Translations under genes and position numbers: made by a program | Notes under the pieces: model-generated | What the model was told of the DNA's origin: nothing | The model's database searches: none | The model's input: the letters and a program-made list of their open reading frames with translations, nothing else | Source: Fasciolopsis buskii | Taxonomy: Eukaryota; Platyhelminthes; Trematoda; Plagiorchiida; Fasciolidae | Direction: 5' to 3' | Assembly: GCA_008360955.1 (NCBI GenBank) | Contig: LUCM01004235.1 | Span: 1 to 64,000 of the forward strand | DNA length: 64,000 nt | Shown here: one piece after another, positions 23,047 through 36,607 of the stretch | Layout: each line of letters begins with the position of its first letter | How positions within the stretch are numbered: position 1 is the first letter of the stretch

Positions 23047-24251
23047 GTAATGTTTATCCACCACCTTAGGTTCTCTTCGTTGCTTTATAAGTTTTATGAT
23101 GGCGCGCATCAAATGAACACGCAAATGGTACAACGGCATATCAGGAAGACTTAAGCCGTAGAAAGTAGGGCCGTCCAAATTTACCTTATGCGCTGCACAA
23201 AAACGATCAGTATGAAGCGAAAACTTCACTAATGTTTCTCTACCTACCTTAGCTGAATAATCCGGATAACATCATTAGTGCATAACGCCAAGCAATTCTG
23301 TATTGTTAATTCGTGGTAAAAGTGGCCTACTCTTTGGAAACCGCATCGGATTGCGCAAGCAGATGAGCATCCTTCCACTCAGCGTTGCTATTTTTGGTTT
23401 TCGACTACTCACCAGTGAGTAGGGGAATGGATTCGCGTGAAGCGTGCATTTGGTTGTTATCACTAGTTCCGTAATCGGCAACCATGGGACACAAGAATAA
23501 ACTCGTACGTATTCCGACACCAGTTGTGATGGCAACTGCAAGTGTTAAGGCCCAATATGTCGTGATTAAATGACAAGTATCAAATAAACCTGTAGTTTAT
23601 AATTGCTTGGTCATTAGAGAACGTGCCCCATCTTATGAACTCAAGCTTTAACACGGGTAAATTAGAACAGTTCACGAAGTCTACAATTGTGATGTTGGAG
23701 GAGAATTTGCTGTGAACCGCGCACGGACGGGACACCTCATCACTAAGTAGCATCATTGGAATAATTGCACTTACCGTAAGATAACATGACTTGATGTACG
23801 CTACATTAAAACCGTCAAGTATTGTCATATAGATATTGATCAGTTGTGACATTACCCGATAACGACCATTTTGACCTCGTATCGAAATACAAAAGCTCGG
23901 TTTTATGTCAAACTAGCCACTCTTGTTCTCACGAGCAAAGGCTCTGATGGCGTACAGATAACGGGGTGATTTCTTTGCACAAACTGATGTACCTAACCAT
24001 TCGAATGCTTGATAACGTTGGTATTGTGCTCTACCCGCTGGTTGTTCAGTTATCTGTATAATGCGGCTTGCTAGTTCTCGATGTCTATGTTGCGGCCAAC
24101 GTCAAAAGTATATCCACACGAAATAATTTGTGCAAAAATAGGGTTTTTTAAACTTTGTTTGGGATTGGTATTCTACACCAGTAGTTGCGGATGCATTGAA
24201 ATAAGAACAAAATAAACCTTTTATGCGATCGACTATGTGGGATGGGTCCTA
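23047..24251. other. No recognisable gene (1.2 kb)
   Basis: Minus-strand frames at 23,275-23,541 and 23,580-23,852 are unassigned. The latter contains CTTACG|GTAAGTGC, a good donor, and a CTACTTAG acceptor 32 bases later, but removing those 32 bases puts a stop in frame. I therefore do not call an intron. Confidence 0.3.
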
Positions 24252-24683
24252 TTACTTTGTTATGGGTATTTGCGATTCACTGCGAGTCACTTCTTGCTTT
24301 TTGCATTCAATCTGTTGTTTGGCATTCATTGTTTTGTCATTCACTGTTACGATTCTACAGGGATCAACGTAGCATGCATCGCACTCTGCGAAACTGGGCT
24401 GTGTACCACTTTTTATTAGGTTTTTGACCTGGGTTGAGCGCTTTTGGATTCTGACGAGTTTTCTCAGTTTTGAATGATCTCTCCGCAGTGTGATTTCTCG
24501 CGACTGAGGTACCTTTGAGATTGCCCCAGAAGCGTTTTTAGTCTGCTGTTGGTTGATCCACATTGTCCTTATATCTACCAAGATATCAGGTCTAGTTTGT
24601 TCATTGAGACTGGTTCTACACAGGCATAAGAACGACAAATGGTAAAAGAAAACTCTGTGCACGCTAGTAGGTGCGTGAACCAA
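24252..24683 (-). CDS. Unassigned open frame, 143 codons
   Basis: A minus-strand frame, open for 143 codons, polar and basic in its middle (REITLRRDHSKLRKLVRIQK) with a Cys pair (ECDACYVDPC) near residue 110. No ATG with good context, splice sites or known domain are seen. Both strands are open over 24,252-24,427, so this may be chance. Confidence 0.15.
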   Translation of the reverse strand: MVHAPTSVHRVFFYHLSFLCLCRTSLNEQTRPDILVDIRTMWINQQQTKNASGAISKVPQSREITLRRDHSKLRKLVRIQKRSTQVKNLIKSGTQPSFAECDACYVDPCRIVTVNDKTMNAKQQIECKKQEVTRSESQIPITK

Positions 24684-25003
24684 ATACTATAGTTTCTTTT
24701 CTTTTCACGACCAAGTCCCAACGAAAACACAGTCTTCTGACACCACTGTTGATTTTTGAAAGAACAAATTGCCATGCTGTTCTTCAACGATTTTATACCC
24801 TCATTTGAGCGTTGCTAACATATTATAAACCATTTTGTAGGCCAAATGGTTTTTCATTTTATTAATGGGTAGTCTGTTTTCCATTTAAATTTCGGAATCG
24901 ATCATCACGAGCTAGACCGTAACCACCTATCTACGGCTCAGTTCGCGATGTTTTCAAAAGACTTGACATTAGGGAAGATTCATATGCTGAACCATTATAG
25001 AAG

Positions 25004-25186
25004 ATGAGAATGCGGACCAATGGATCAAGCATAACTCAGTACCCTAGAAATGTGAGTAAATCAAGCTTGAGGGCCCGCTTAGTCGGAGTTGAGCATACAC
25101 ACCTGACAGCCGTTTTCAAAACTAGTCGATCAGTACGTAAGATATTTGTCATTGCGATCCCTGTACGAATGTTTTTAGGCGATCAG
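25004..25186 (+). CDS. Candidate first exon, ATG to GTTAGT donor, 61 codons
   Basis: An ATG at 25,004 starts 61 codons that end exactly at GATCAG|GTTAGT in phase 0. The peptide is basic (MRMRTNGSSITQYP, then SSLRARLVG) with a short hydrophobic KIFVIAIPVRMFLG near the end. Unassigned, with no partner exon identified. A 96-codon minus-strand frame at 25,183-25,473 lies next to it. Confidence 0.22.
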
Positions 25187-26200
25187 GTTAGTCGCAGCCT
25201 GCACTGAATAATGTGTCGTGCTTCATTGGCCAGAATTTCGTTAATGCCATCTAGCATCGATCGAGATGAAGTGGCTTCGACGGAGAACAGAACTCGCCAG
25301 TTGGGAAAGTGAGTCAGATTTGAGTAATTTTTTCTCAGATATCCATGTCTTCTTTCACAAAGGCATATGTTGCTTGTCACTATAAGCAAACATTTTGTAG
25401 TTCGGGAATCACCAAATTGGGGGCAATTTGCTAGACGTGAAACTAACTTTAAAAATCTATCAATGAGCAGCATTTTAAATTATTGAACAAGTTAGTGTTT
25501 TGTAAATGAATTCAGCCTTGGCACTGGAATGCCAAAAGAGTAATCTAACCACCATGGATAAATCCGAACTACGAAAGGCTTTTAGGGATTACACTCAATA
25601 GTCTTCTTGCCAGGTCAATTTTTCCTGCCCCTCGACAGAGCACTCGTTTTACAGATCTGATTCGGCAAATATTTTTCGAAAAGATTTCATTTGATGTTCT
25701 CAGTCATCGCCGGGAAATTTGGTGTATGATGTGTTGTTATTAACGGAAAGCATTGTAACCAGCCTTGGATGTTGCCCCCATCACTATCAAAATCGTCCCT
25801 GTTGATAATACGATGACAATCTTCGGCTTCGTTCGCACGCGATAATCATCATCAGCAATTATGTTGTCATAATCCAAACAAAGCCAAAGCGCTTCCTCTA
25901 TTAAACTGGACAGAATAAGCGGTCACTATCTCACCTTCCGCAGCTACCTTGCTAATTCAAAACGACATTTGGCCGTACCTATTGTTCGCTGTTTACTATG
26001 ACCACAGTTTCATTGCTGCAGGAGAGCGGTTCAATTCCTTAAAAACGTATGGACTTTTTCCTGCACTCCGTTGCAGATAATTCTGAGCAAGTTCAAACTG
26101 GTCCAAACTGCGACTCTGTTTCCCTTTCAGCTGTCTAAATTATAAACAAAATGAAAATCTATTCAACAAAAGCTGTCTCGTTTACCAGTGATTTGCTTAC

Positions 26201-26371
26201 CTGAATGAAACAATCGCAAATTATCACTGGAATAACACACCTTTCTTTTAATTTTGTTCCACTGAAGTTGTTTACTTTTGTTCCCTTGGTTATACATACA
26301 AGTACAGACACGCATACACAAATCCATTTCCAATCAAGTAAAAAACGAAAAAGAGAAAAATGGCTTTCCAA
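26201..26371 (-). CDS. Candidate first exon with signal-peptide-like start, 57 codons
   Basis: On the minus strand an ATG at 26,371 opens 57 codons ending in phase 0 at ATTCAG|GTAAGCAAAT, which matches the donor consensus well. The N-terminus is MESHFSLFRFLLDWK, followed by WICVCVSVLVCITKG, a hydrophobic segment that would serve as a signal or anchor. A polar region with KLKERC follows, and then VIPVIICDCFIQ. This suggests the first exon of a secreted or membrane protein. I found no second exon that joins it with certainty. Confidence 0.3.
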
Positions 26372-27874
26372 TTAGAGAATCCAAATTCAGTAGTCAAAAC
26401 TAACCGGGCGAGTCATTTGCTTTGCGCCTGCAACTGCGTTAGGTTGACTACACCAGACTACCTAGAAAGCATTTTCATGTTCATTCAGACAAACAGAGGG
26501 ACTGCCCGTTGAAAAGGGTACAGTTGTATGTGGACATTCAGAGTGCCACACAATTAAAATGCATCCGACAAGGCAGGTGGCAGAATCCAATTTCATCCGG
26601 TGGGAGGAATACTCGGCTGGCGGTCTGAGAAGTAATTTTGCCCTAGTGCAAATTTAATTCATGCGGGAACTGTTGAAGCCATTCTGACTCGTGATTTCTC
26701 AAACACAATTTGTTAGTCTGAAGGCTGACGAAAGTTTTATAAGCGCTCTTTTTAAATACAGCCTCAGATAAGTTGTGATCTGCATGACTACCCCGACTAA
26801 CTTTATGCGGCCTGTGGTATACCAGAGGTATTTATAATTATATGAAGTGAAATATTTCACACACCCATAGGAAGTAATAATGTTTAACTAAGTGTACGTA
26901 TAAACGGAAACTGAAGTCCTTTGGCCTCGACAAATACATCTTATATGTCCACATTGACCCTCAGGCTCATTGTTCTGGAACTCATGTACTAATTAGATTA
27001 ATTCAGAGAAAAATACCAACATTTTATTTTGGTAGAATGATATTACTTTCCCAGAAATTCAGCGTCATGAGACCAACGCAATTTATGTACACCTGAAATG
27101 CCTGGAAAGTTACAACCAATGCTGGAAATCTCCAAATGCGAGGTTCCCAAGCTAGGCTCGCCGGAACCCCATACCATGGTGTCTTCTACTAAGCAGTAGG
27201 TTAACTATTCCGAAAAGATGCAAACGTCAGAAATGACAATAAACTGTTTATCGGATCGCCTAAATTCATTGAAAATTTTCTGAGAGATTCCCATGCAAAT
27301 GATAGGTCCTGTATTCATTGAGTTACTAGCATTAAGCGTCTGCCGGTGCAAGCAGTAACTATTTCAAAATAGTTTACTTAAAAGTATCTTCACGCAGTCA
27401 ATTCCATCACAATTTCCTTAGGATTACCGAGAATGGGGTTGAGGGTAATCTCTCACCTTGACTTAAGAAGCTTGTTTTTCAAGAATTTTCCAGGCCTCAG
27501 AGGATACGAATACAATCAATCCCATCGCATGAGACAAAATATGGTAAAACAAATCACAAATGGTATTAAGATGAAGTAATAGCTTGAGTCATTGACTGGG
27601 AAATAAAGTCGTAATAAAGTTACTGACTTTATAGAGATATGGCTAATAACAACATCCGTGTGTAGGATACGGAAGCCAATAACTTACCAGGGGTCACGCA
27701 TATTGGTGGTCTTGTCACTAATAAGCCGGTTACACTAATAGCATAGGACAATTTGCTTTTATGTCGTACGTTCATTGGAAACTTCAATGGTTCTGAAGAT
27801 TTCCGAGCTTCAAGTTCTAAGATGCCGATTCCCTTTCGATGGTTACTCTACTGGCTAGGACGTATACCATTCCA
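26372..27874. other. No recognisable gene (1.5 kb)
   Basis: No open frame of 60 codons or more on either strand and no recognisable repeat or motif. Confidence 0.4.
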
Positions 27875-28105
27875 CTAAACCCATGCGGTAAAATTGCTAC
27901 AAAAATCTTGTATTTGAACAAGATGGCAACGAAATATGTTACATACGGTTTTCAGATTAGCTAAGCAAGTGGAGACTACAAAATGAAAGACATTTTCACG
28001 GGTTTCCTGTGTAAAAACTGCTGTGCAACATGAGATGAGAATGAGGACGAAAAAGCTGTGTAATTGCTTGCTTAATTCGCAAGCAATCAAATTACCGAGC
28101 CACAT
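27875..28105 (-). CDS. Candidate small secreted Cys-containing protein, 76 aa
   Basis: An ATG at 28,105, immediately preceded by an in-frame stop (TCTAAATG), starts a complete 76-codon frame. The first 32 residues look like a cleavable signal peptide: a short polar start, then the hydrophobic FFVLILISCCTAVFT, with a likely cut before QETRE. The mature part has CLANLKTVCNIFRC and a final Cys followed by the N-glycosylation-type site NFT. Single-exon Cys-containing secreted peptides are common in parasitic flatworms. This has the spacing of no family I can name. Being short, it may still be chance, but start, stop, signal and cysteines all agree. Confidence 0.35.
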   Translation of the reverse strand: MWLGNLIACELSKQLHSFFVLILISCCTAVFTQETRENVFHFVVSTCLANLKTVCNIFRCHLVQIQDFCSNFTAWV

Positions 28106-31100
28106 TTAGAAGCATAATCAATCTGTGGATTGCACCTCATTTGTAATCTCGTACAGCTAACTTCATTTTGACTAGTGCTGAAACAATGGGTATTCTAAAC
28201 CCCAGCTTAGGACTTCAGAACGAGAGGTTCTAGTTTATTATCAGACAAGCTAAACACTAACTAAAATAGAATAGCACGTGAGTACAAGTCATTGCACATT
28301 TGCTGGTAAACGCAGGTATGTATTGTGAGTAAATATAAACGTTCGGTATGTCACTGCCGGATGTATCTCCTGTTGAATTCTGAGGCCGCCGTTAAGGAGT
28401 GCTCTTAGTCAATAGGATAGAGAAGATTGGAGCTGAAAACAAGTATTGAATATACACCGTAGAGGTGAAACATCACAAACAGGACGACTTATTGTAAAGC
28501 AATCCGCAATACAGGTAACAGGGCGTTACGCGAGATTCAAGGGCGAAAGCTCCCAACAGTGCGGAACAAGCGGAACTGTATACGTCCGTGCCCTGTAAAC
28601 CTAAGGTAACCATATAAATGTCAAAGTACCATCCAAGCATTAAGGCAGATCGTAAAGAAGATGATGTCCGACAAGAGACAGCTTTCTCCTGAAGGTCGAT
28701 AACATTGGAAATTTTGGATTTCGCGAACACAAAATAAATTTTCCGAAACTTCAAGTTAACTATTCACGGTCAACTAATCAAAAGAGATCGTAAGGTCGAA
28801 TACATAATTGAACTCAGAGCACAGCCTAGGTTGCTAACAGCCCATTCTACTCCTACGAAGGCGTGAATTGAATCTGCTCATCTCAATGGAAGAAAAACGA
28901 AAACTCTGGACGTCGTAAAGACATGAAAATTCGTTCTGTTTCGGCAGATTTATAGAGAAAACACAAGTTTTGATGAAGTGGACATATCAATTGATTATAA
29001 GGTCGTTGTGATTCTGCTTGATTTATCTTATTTATTAACTTTCCTTTGCTTCGTTTTATAACTCGGACAATTAAGCTAACACTAAGAGCCTTGGAACAGT
29101 GGGACAAACGGTCGACTTTCGTCAGGTTGGACTGCCAGTGGTCCATTATTCATCATGCATGCACTGCATAATTTTACTACCGTTTATCCTTGATGGTACG
29201 CGATGGAAAATCTGAAAGCGCCATCACCTCTACTATCATTAAGAACTCCGAAGTAGCAAAACTTAAAATTTTTTCATTGTTATTTTGTTACTTCATAAAA
29301 ATGGTTACTCCTTTCGTAAAGTTTAAGCATTTGCCGGGCAGTGACTTAAGAACTGCGAAATCTGTTGCCGATAGCGAAGTTACATTTTGTAGTGGCAGTA
29401 TTAGAAAACTGCAGTGAATCGACTACGATAGACCAACTTCTACGGTCCCCCAATCGTAACCGTTTGCCTAAGGTAGATTAGGTTGGCCGGTGATGGATAT
29501 GTAACATTGATGATTCACAGCAGAGATAGAATGGTTTAACGGTCAGATACAGAATGCGTCAACTGGAAATAGACACCAATGAACCCTAATTAATTACTTG
29601 AAAATATGTTGATGCATCCCACCATATGATTTTCATATCGTCTAATTCTATTTCCTCGATAAATGGGTGTTTCTCTTGTAAAAGGAGATTATAGGTGAAA
29701 TTAAGTTCAAATCTGCGTTGAAAAGCAAAATATATCAGTTAAAAAACATACAGATAGGAAACTACAGGGCCAGCGAAGACTGAACAAAAACTGTACTGAC
29801 ATGAAAACTTCAGCTCAGTTTAGTTTGTGCGGCCAATAACCAAATGTTTGTTTTTCGTTTCTGCCTCACGCCATCACCTGCTATGGGAGAATAAAGAATC
29901 AGGAATAGCGGAAATTGGTTGTGAAGTAATAAGTTAAACAACCGTACACTGGGGAAAAGAGTTCCGATGCGGAACCTTCACTGCGTGGGACACAGCCATA
30001 TCACCCACTGTCCCCGACCATCGCTTGGGCTATCCGGTGGATCACAACAAAATCTATCCGAACTCGTGAGAGCCAGCCTACTGGTTTCCGTTTCCGTACG
30101 TTTATCCCAAGTCATTCCCTAGCCACCCCGACTCATCCTCCAACTAATATCTGCCTCAGAAAACAGCACAAAACAAGGCAATCTGTCAGTGGATATGTGA
30201 TTGAACCACCTTAAGCTACTACGATTAATTGTCTATTCTAAAGACTATACCCTAAAACCCAGGATCTTATGCCTAGGTTCTGAGTCATCCACAAAATTTT
30301 CTCACGATATTCTACCGATACCATGAAGACATTGGAGTTCCAACACGAAAAGACTTTCATGCATCCTGCTGTGGACGTTCATGTTTCTGGGTCGTATTGC
30401 GGAACCGACCTCACTACTGTTGATTCTAGTCGAACTTATGTAGAGAACTGGATGTCAGACTGGTGGCAAAAATGTCTCAGGATGGTGATTGCCAACCAAA
30501 CATTCTGTTTACTCGAAGACAGTTCGTCCGATATATGAACAAAAAACGAGATACATCTACACAAGATACTAAATCCACGAGCTTAACTCAGTTGTCTCTC
30601 TGCATGAACAGGGTTTGGCTTCATCCCAATCCAGTTCCGCAAAGTTATTTATCACTTTGAAGGTGCCAGACATATTTCAAACATGCCTACCGGTTTCGTT
30701 CAAAATATCGAGTGAAACCGATCTTCAACCAGTAACCCAACGTGGTCCGTAAATTCGAAATCAGACATTTTCCTATCTGTGCAATTGTTATCCACACTAT
30801 AATCTCATGAGAATAGAGCATTTTCGATGATTATCTCAAAGGGAAAGCTGTAGAGGAAAGATGGGAAAGAGTAACCCGGATGAACACCGGTTCTCGTGGT
30901 TAACTCGGAAAATAAGTCACCATAGGCACGAACTCACCTTCAGCTGTTTCAATACAGAGATTTGATAAGTTAAGTAGATTTCTCTGTCACACCATTTGAT
31001 AAGAAGTAACGTCGCAGAATCGCTGAGTGAGTCGATCAAAAAGGCGGCATTGGCATATCTGCAAAACAATATCTGTTTCTAGCAAGGATGAAACAGTATT
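28106..31100. other. No recognisable gene (3 kb)
   Basis: Unassigned minus frames at 28,473-28,754 and 28,883-29,146. Plus frames at 29,190-29,417 and 30,323-30,538; the latter starts with an ATG (MKTLEFQHEKTFMHP) and has DWWQKC near residue 47. None has supporting splice sites or known motifs. Confidence 0.3.
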
Positions 31101-31189
31101 ATTGCTTCCGTGGTTTCCCAATGGCCAGTTAAGAGTTGATATCACGTGGTGAATTATTTCAGGAGAACATTCAATCTCCTACTACTAAA
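31101..31189 (+). repeat. Dispersed repeat, about 89 bp, related to both palindrome arms
   Basis: Shares GCTTCCxTGGTTTC, then TGGTGAATTATTT, then ACATTCAATCTCCTACTACT with 42,033-42,122 and its mirror at 45,653-45,742, in the same order and with nearly the same total length. The copy here has diverged in the middle. It is probably part of a larger mobile element of unknown type. Confidence 0.6.
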
Positions 31190-34100
31190 ACATTTCCTAT
31201 TTTGTAGCAGAATCGTTTCCTCATACGGCATTGAAACTTCGTACAGGACGCTTCGTTGGCTCCTCAATTTTTTGACCTGTCAGGTATTCTTCAATCGACA
31301 GTGAATATTCAGCGTCTTCAAGACCAGGCCTGGGATTTCTTCGTGAATTGTTTGTCTGGTTCGATTCTGACGGGTGGCCCAAACATATCGGTTCAGCTCC
31401 CGAAGTACTTTCAAAAAATAACACTGAAATGCCTGAGGGGAAATAGACTCACGCCAGCCAGTCGCATCAAATGCGTGATTAGGCCTACTACTTAGATGGT
31501 CTTTACTTGAATCATAAAATAGGAAGTACTGATTGTGCACGCGGGTTTAGTTTGAAATCTTTTTGCATGAGCGACAGAATTGTTTGTTCTCGGCTACATT
31601 TGGTGGATGTTAGCTTGCACTTCGCGTACATACACTCGCTACTGAACACCAGCTCTGATTGTGTAAGATCACTTTCAGTGGCTTTAGAGCACATTTCAGT
31701 GTTCCGGCTGAAAAAGGTTTATTCTGTCTGTTTTCTCACTAGGCTCTCTAACTACAACATGTACACACACTATTAACAAGGGTTACTAGTATTCTAGTGT
31801 TTTTTTCTGGATGCGATTCTTCACTTCAGCTAATTTGCATCACTGTCTGGAGGACGAACAGTTGATACATTAGTAAACCTAAAGGGAGTTGGGTGTTGTT
31901 AATTTGATTCAGAGTAATAAGATTTAACCGCTCAGCCTTTCTGATAGCTACTTTTGTCTAAGTGCCGAATCAAACCAGGAGTAATTCGTCACACGCTGCT
32001 CTTGCCAGTGTGCATCAGCATACAGCGGTGCGGTAAGGACCCCGTAGAACGTGAATATTTGCCAATGATAGAAGGAAATCAATGGGACTCAGGTTACGTA
32101 TTGCACTTCCAAACTAACACCGAGTTGATTGCGGAATCATATTCACGCTGAATTCTCCCATTTTACAAGGTAACCGACGTAAACAACAGATTTTACTATA
32201 AAGTCATTTTGCTAGCTTTAATTTAACCCACGCTTGATAAACAGTTCTCAGAACATATCATTTAGTAAACGGATTAAACCGTTAATACTTATTCTTTTTT
32301 GAGGAACTTATTGTGTTCTGTTGGCTAGACAATATGTTCTCATCCAGTTCGGCTGAGCTAAACGACGATGGTAAGACGAGAAGGTCTTTTTCCCAGAATT
32401 GCATTTTGCATACGAATGGATCGACAAAATTTCCACGGAAGCACACGATGGGTTTCGCGGTTATTGCCGCTCATCAGATGTGCGTTCCCAGTATTATCTT
32501 GTCCAGCCATCCCTATACTAGTAAACTACGCTCCCCCTTAGTCTTTCACTAGTATCTTATCCATCCTTACGTAAAATACACTGCTGAGAAGCTAAAGCTA
32601 GATACTTTCGGCCGCGTGCCCTCCTTCTGTAGGTAAGCCCTGTCTGACCAACGAAGATCTTCCGACGAATCACATAAATGGATTTATCATCCATTAGCGC
32701 TCTTAACGATTCAGTTGGAAGTCTAATCACGTGAAGGTAGTTTATTTTCGCTTCTGTCATTCCACAAAGTGGATCAATTATTTCATTAGGCTGAGTGATT
32801 CAAAAAACACCACAAATGCTGTCCACTGTGTGCACACGGGGACTAACCAACTCAACTGACGATCTGTGGGACGTGATTCCAACAAAAGCTTGTCAAACTC
32901 CCAAACGGGAACATGAACTTGGGCAATAATTTGCCTATCTAGTATGCTGTGCAGCATCTAAGAAGTCACAGACCGATTTCTCGGCCCGTTTAATAGCGGC
33001 GGTGAAAATAAACTTATCCAGCTGGCGCGTGGTACGTCAGATTGGAGGGAACAAGCGATTCTTCGATTTAACTCAACCCCTCAAACGACAAAGCGGCCGC
33101 TTGATAAACAAAAGTTTAAATCGAATTCCCTAAGGTTGGTTTTGCTCGGATGAAATCGAAGAGATCGGGGAGAAATAATTTATCAAGGAGGCGTTATGAA
33201 ATGCTAACACTAATCTATCTGCCCTGCTGCATGCGGCATCTATTTGAACCGGGGAATGTACGAATGTTTTTTCATTTGTCATTCTTCAGGTGTATTTTTG
33301 TTTTACAGGTTTTCTTTTCCGGATTCCTGGAAAATAAATACTCAGCTACATTGTGAAGTTATTCGATCAACAGAAAACTACGATCTATCTATAACAATGG
33401 TCTATCCGTTTTGAACAAACAATGGTGGAGTCCTTAAATGAGTTGTGAATGCAATAACTCAAATGGAAACCACCCACGGAAAGATCGGAGAAACGGAAAT
33501 GCTAATGAGTTCCGCTCCATGACTAACACCGACGGATAAGTGTTCTCTGGAAGCGCGTGTGCGGCAGTCACTCTCGGCCATACAACAATTAGCAAGTAGC
33601 AAGAACGACAAATTTTCACACGGTATATGGCACGTCCACTCCATTAGCAACAGGTGACATCAGTCAGTTAGCACAACAGTGCAACGGTGAGCCGAAGGTA
33701 AGTTCTATATGCTGAATGGCAGATAACAGAAAAATAAGCAGTTATAGTCTGGTTGGCGACAGAAATAGTTAAAAAGTACCAAAATCCTTTCACAACGGTA
33801 GTGTAGCCTTGAGTGATCTAACTGACCCTAGGCTTATACCACAATTGTTATCCTTGATCCTCATCGTATAAGGAAGTTAAATAGGATATATATACAATTA
33901 AATACATATGTAACATAAAAATTAGGAACGGGAAATTCGGATTTCTGGAATACACTACACAAATACCTCACTAGAATATAGTGAGCTTCCCTATTAGAAA
34001 CCTATTAGGAATTTTCCTAGAGGCCCTGTTGAGATACAGGTAAGTGATGTTTTCATTTTTATGCTATCCGTTTTATGTTGATTTTTGCTACTTTCCTCAT

Positions 34101-36301
34101 CTGATAAGAATTTAGTAACACACGAACTGCCGTAACGTTTTGCTAGTTATATGTCAACCTTATTGGGTATTCAGTATAAGTAGCCGTGTTCGTTTTTGCT
34201 TCTGATCACTACAACTTGCTTGAAAGAAGATAAAAGAAATACCGGCGAAAATTTTGCACCAACGATTTGATTTACAGGTCAACTAACTGTTTTTAGTGAT
34301 CATTGTTGAATGTTGGCAAACGGAGGTTACTAATTACTCTGGGTAGTTCCGTTTGTTAACATTATATTCACTTCGAATCCACTATTAGGCCAAACCCAGA
34401 AAAGTCGACCCTTTCGAACTGGAATAAAATCAGTTGCCATGGAATAACTTAATGAGATTAATTCAGTAAATAGAACCAAATTAGGTGCGTCCTACTTCGT
34501 CATTACGTTTAAAATGGTGAGCGATTTCCTGTGAATTTACACAGTAAAATAGGATGTGTATCGGACCTGACGTATTCGTACTCCAAATTACAAAACCGAA
34601 TATTCAAACCGACCGCAATAGATAGCGTTTCTCACTTAGAACCGAATCCGGCCCATATACGTTGTCCCTTTCAATGCATATTAATTTTTTCTGTCATTAA
34701 TAATTGATACTTAGAAATTTCACGTGACGACATCCCTGGTTTGCAGAGTCTGAAAAGACTATTCAACATGTTTCATCCAAATATATTTCTTACTGCATCA
34801 CTACGCAAAAACACTACAACTAGCGTAGTGACGAAACATTGTCTCATTCCTAAAGCTCGTTAACTAATGAAATTTCTCTTCTCTGCGTACCATTCGGCTC
34901 AGTAATGTAATCCGCAGCTTCTGCAGATTTGTCTTCATGATTTATCTTCTAGTTGATTCTGATTACACTAAACTGCGAGATTGAATAAACGTAGACAATT
35001 TGTCCAGAACTTTCCGTTTTTCGTAATCTTATTTTCCTCATCTGATAATCCGATTTTTCCGGATTTTCTTACTTTATCAAGTTTACTCCGTTTATTGCTA
35101 CTTCGAAATGAATAAAGCCGACAAGACAGCAAGAGAAACCTGGGTATTTGCATTTCCAGTGAGATTAATCGATGAATAGTTTGTGTGTAAATGTACACAA
35201 CACGTAGCAACAAGAAATTATCTTAGTCAATTTCTGTTCTTGTTTGCATGGACGTTTGCTTACACGGCTCGCTCCATTTCAGTCGGAAATGTTTGTCACC
35301 TAGCCAAAACTGAAACAACAAAATGTTACTTTACTAGAGACATTGTGCAGAAAGTCAGTCACATTCGACTCTTGGTTGGTGAGAATTCCAGTCAACTAAA
35401 GAACAGTCGATTTCTTGTGAGTATTCGTGTTGGAGAGTAAAGCACGAAGGATAAAAAAAAGATTTTGTTGTGAGAACGACATTGAGAGAGATAATTTTAA
35501 AGTGGATAAACGGATTGGAAAAAAATTTTTTGTGCGCATTTTATACAGTCATCTTTATAAATTTTGCGCGGCGCAGCGGATATTGCTTTCTGCGAGGCAC
35601 GAGACATACTACTGATAGTTGGTAGATCTTGGCGAAAGATTCTGTTTTCTCTGCTCAAAGAACTAAAAAATATACAGTCAAATACTAGAGAGCGGTAGAA
35701 ACAAACGTGGAAGCGACGCAACGTTCTTATTAGCAGAGATAGCCGTTGGACTTCATGTCTTGTGCTTTTTAATTAGACTTTGTGCTAAATAACACTTTCT
35801 CTCGTCCATGCACTCGAAAGTGCTTCTACGTAACTCACACAGTTGGGTACTAATCGAAATGATTTCCTCATCCAGAATTCTATGTTGTAATCCCTTATCG
35901 AAAAAACCAACATTTCACGAGCTGCATGTATCTACCGGTTGATTAATTGTCGGATTAAACGACTAGTCAAGCAAATCGCTTTGTTGTAACTACTACCGAA
36001 CTAGATAGGGAATGTTCTTTTCTTACATTTCATCCAGTGACTTGGTAGGCAAACCACATTAATGAAACAATCAGGTCTCAGCCCATTTCAAGCCTTAACG
36101 ATCTACAATGCTTCCAAGTAATTATTAAGCTTCCGTGAATAAAAATTCATTCTTGTTTTCGATCCTTTTGATTTCGTAACATGTAAATCTACTGACCTTG
36201 GGCTTCCAACAAGCTACGGATTGCTTTTAACCCTCAAATTTAAGTAGTTCGGTGCAAGGAACTCGGGGTACCTCGAACAAGAAATAACATTAGAATAATA
36301 C
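31190..36301. other. No recognisable gene (5.1 kb)
   Basis: Contains overlapping unassigned frames at 31,221-31,540 (minus), 31,256-31,495 and 31,507-31,776 (plus), 32,313-32,552 (plus), 32,557-32,760 (minus), 34,968-35,213 (minus) and 35,183-35,615 (plus, two frames). The last, rich in Lys and Arg (LESKARRIKKRFCC), is protein-like but unassigned. The remainder is AT-rich and plain. Confidence 0.3.
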
Positions 36302-36586
36302 CTGGCAGTTTACATCGATCCCGCGTGATATATGCAACTTTCCCAGGAAAGAAGAGGCAGAATCGAAAATTTCGTGTGTAGAGAAGTCAATGTGAGAAAT
36401 AATTGAACAAATTAAACAAAAGGGAATAATCAGCTCGGGCATCTCGGAAAGAATCAAGCCAGTTGGTTTGATCGGGACCAGTGGTTTGGAATTTGAGTTG
36501 GGCTGTTTGAGCACACGATTTCCGTCATCTGAATGCTCCAGAAAGTAAATTTCAATATTTCGCCGGCGAGTTACATTTGAATTCAT
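36302..36586 (-). CDS. Candidate exon ending at CAG|GTATTA
   Basis: The minus-strand frame is open from about 36,640. An ATG at 36,586 gives 95 codons ending in phase 0 at TGCCAG|GTATTATT. The peptide starts MNSNVTRRRNIEIYF, continues with polar residues (SDDGNRVLKQPNSNSK), then has a hydrophobic ELIIPFCLICSIISH segment. The donor is acceptable but not strong. No known domain is seen. It could be an internal exon starting further upstream at TTGGCAG. Confidence 0.25.
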
Positions 36587-36607
36587 GGATGTGACTGAAC
36601 CTGCCAA

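Noticed and set aside
23743..23775. A 32-base intron (GTAAGTGC...CTACTTAG) in the minus-strand frame 23,580-23,852
   Set aside because: Removing it puts a TGA directly in frame, while leaving it in keeps the frame open.
33093..33100. Cloning-vector contamination suggested by GCGGCCGC
   Set aside because: A single NotI-like octamer without any adjoining vector sequence.
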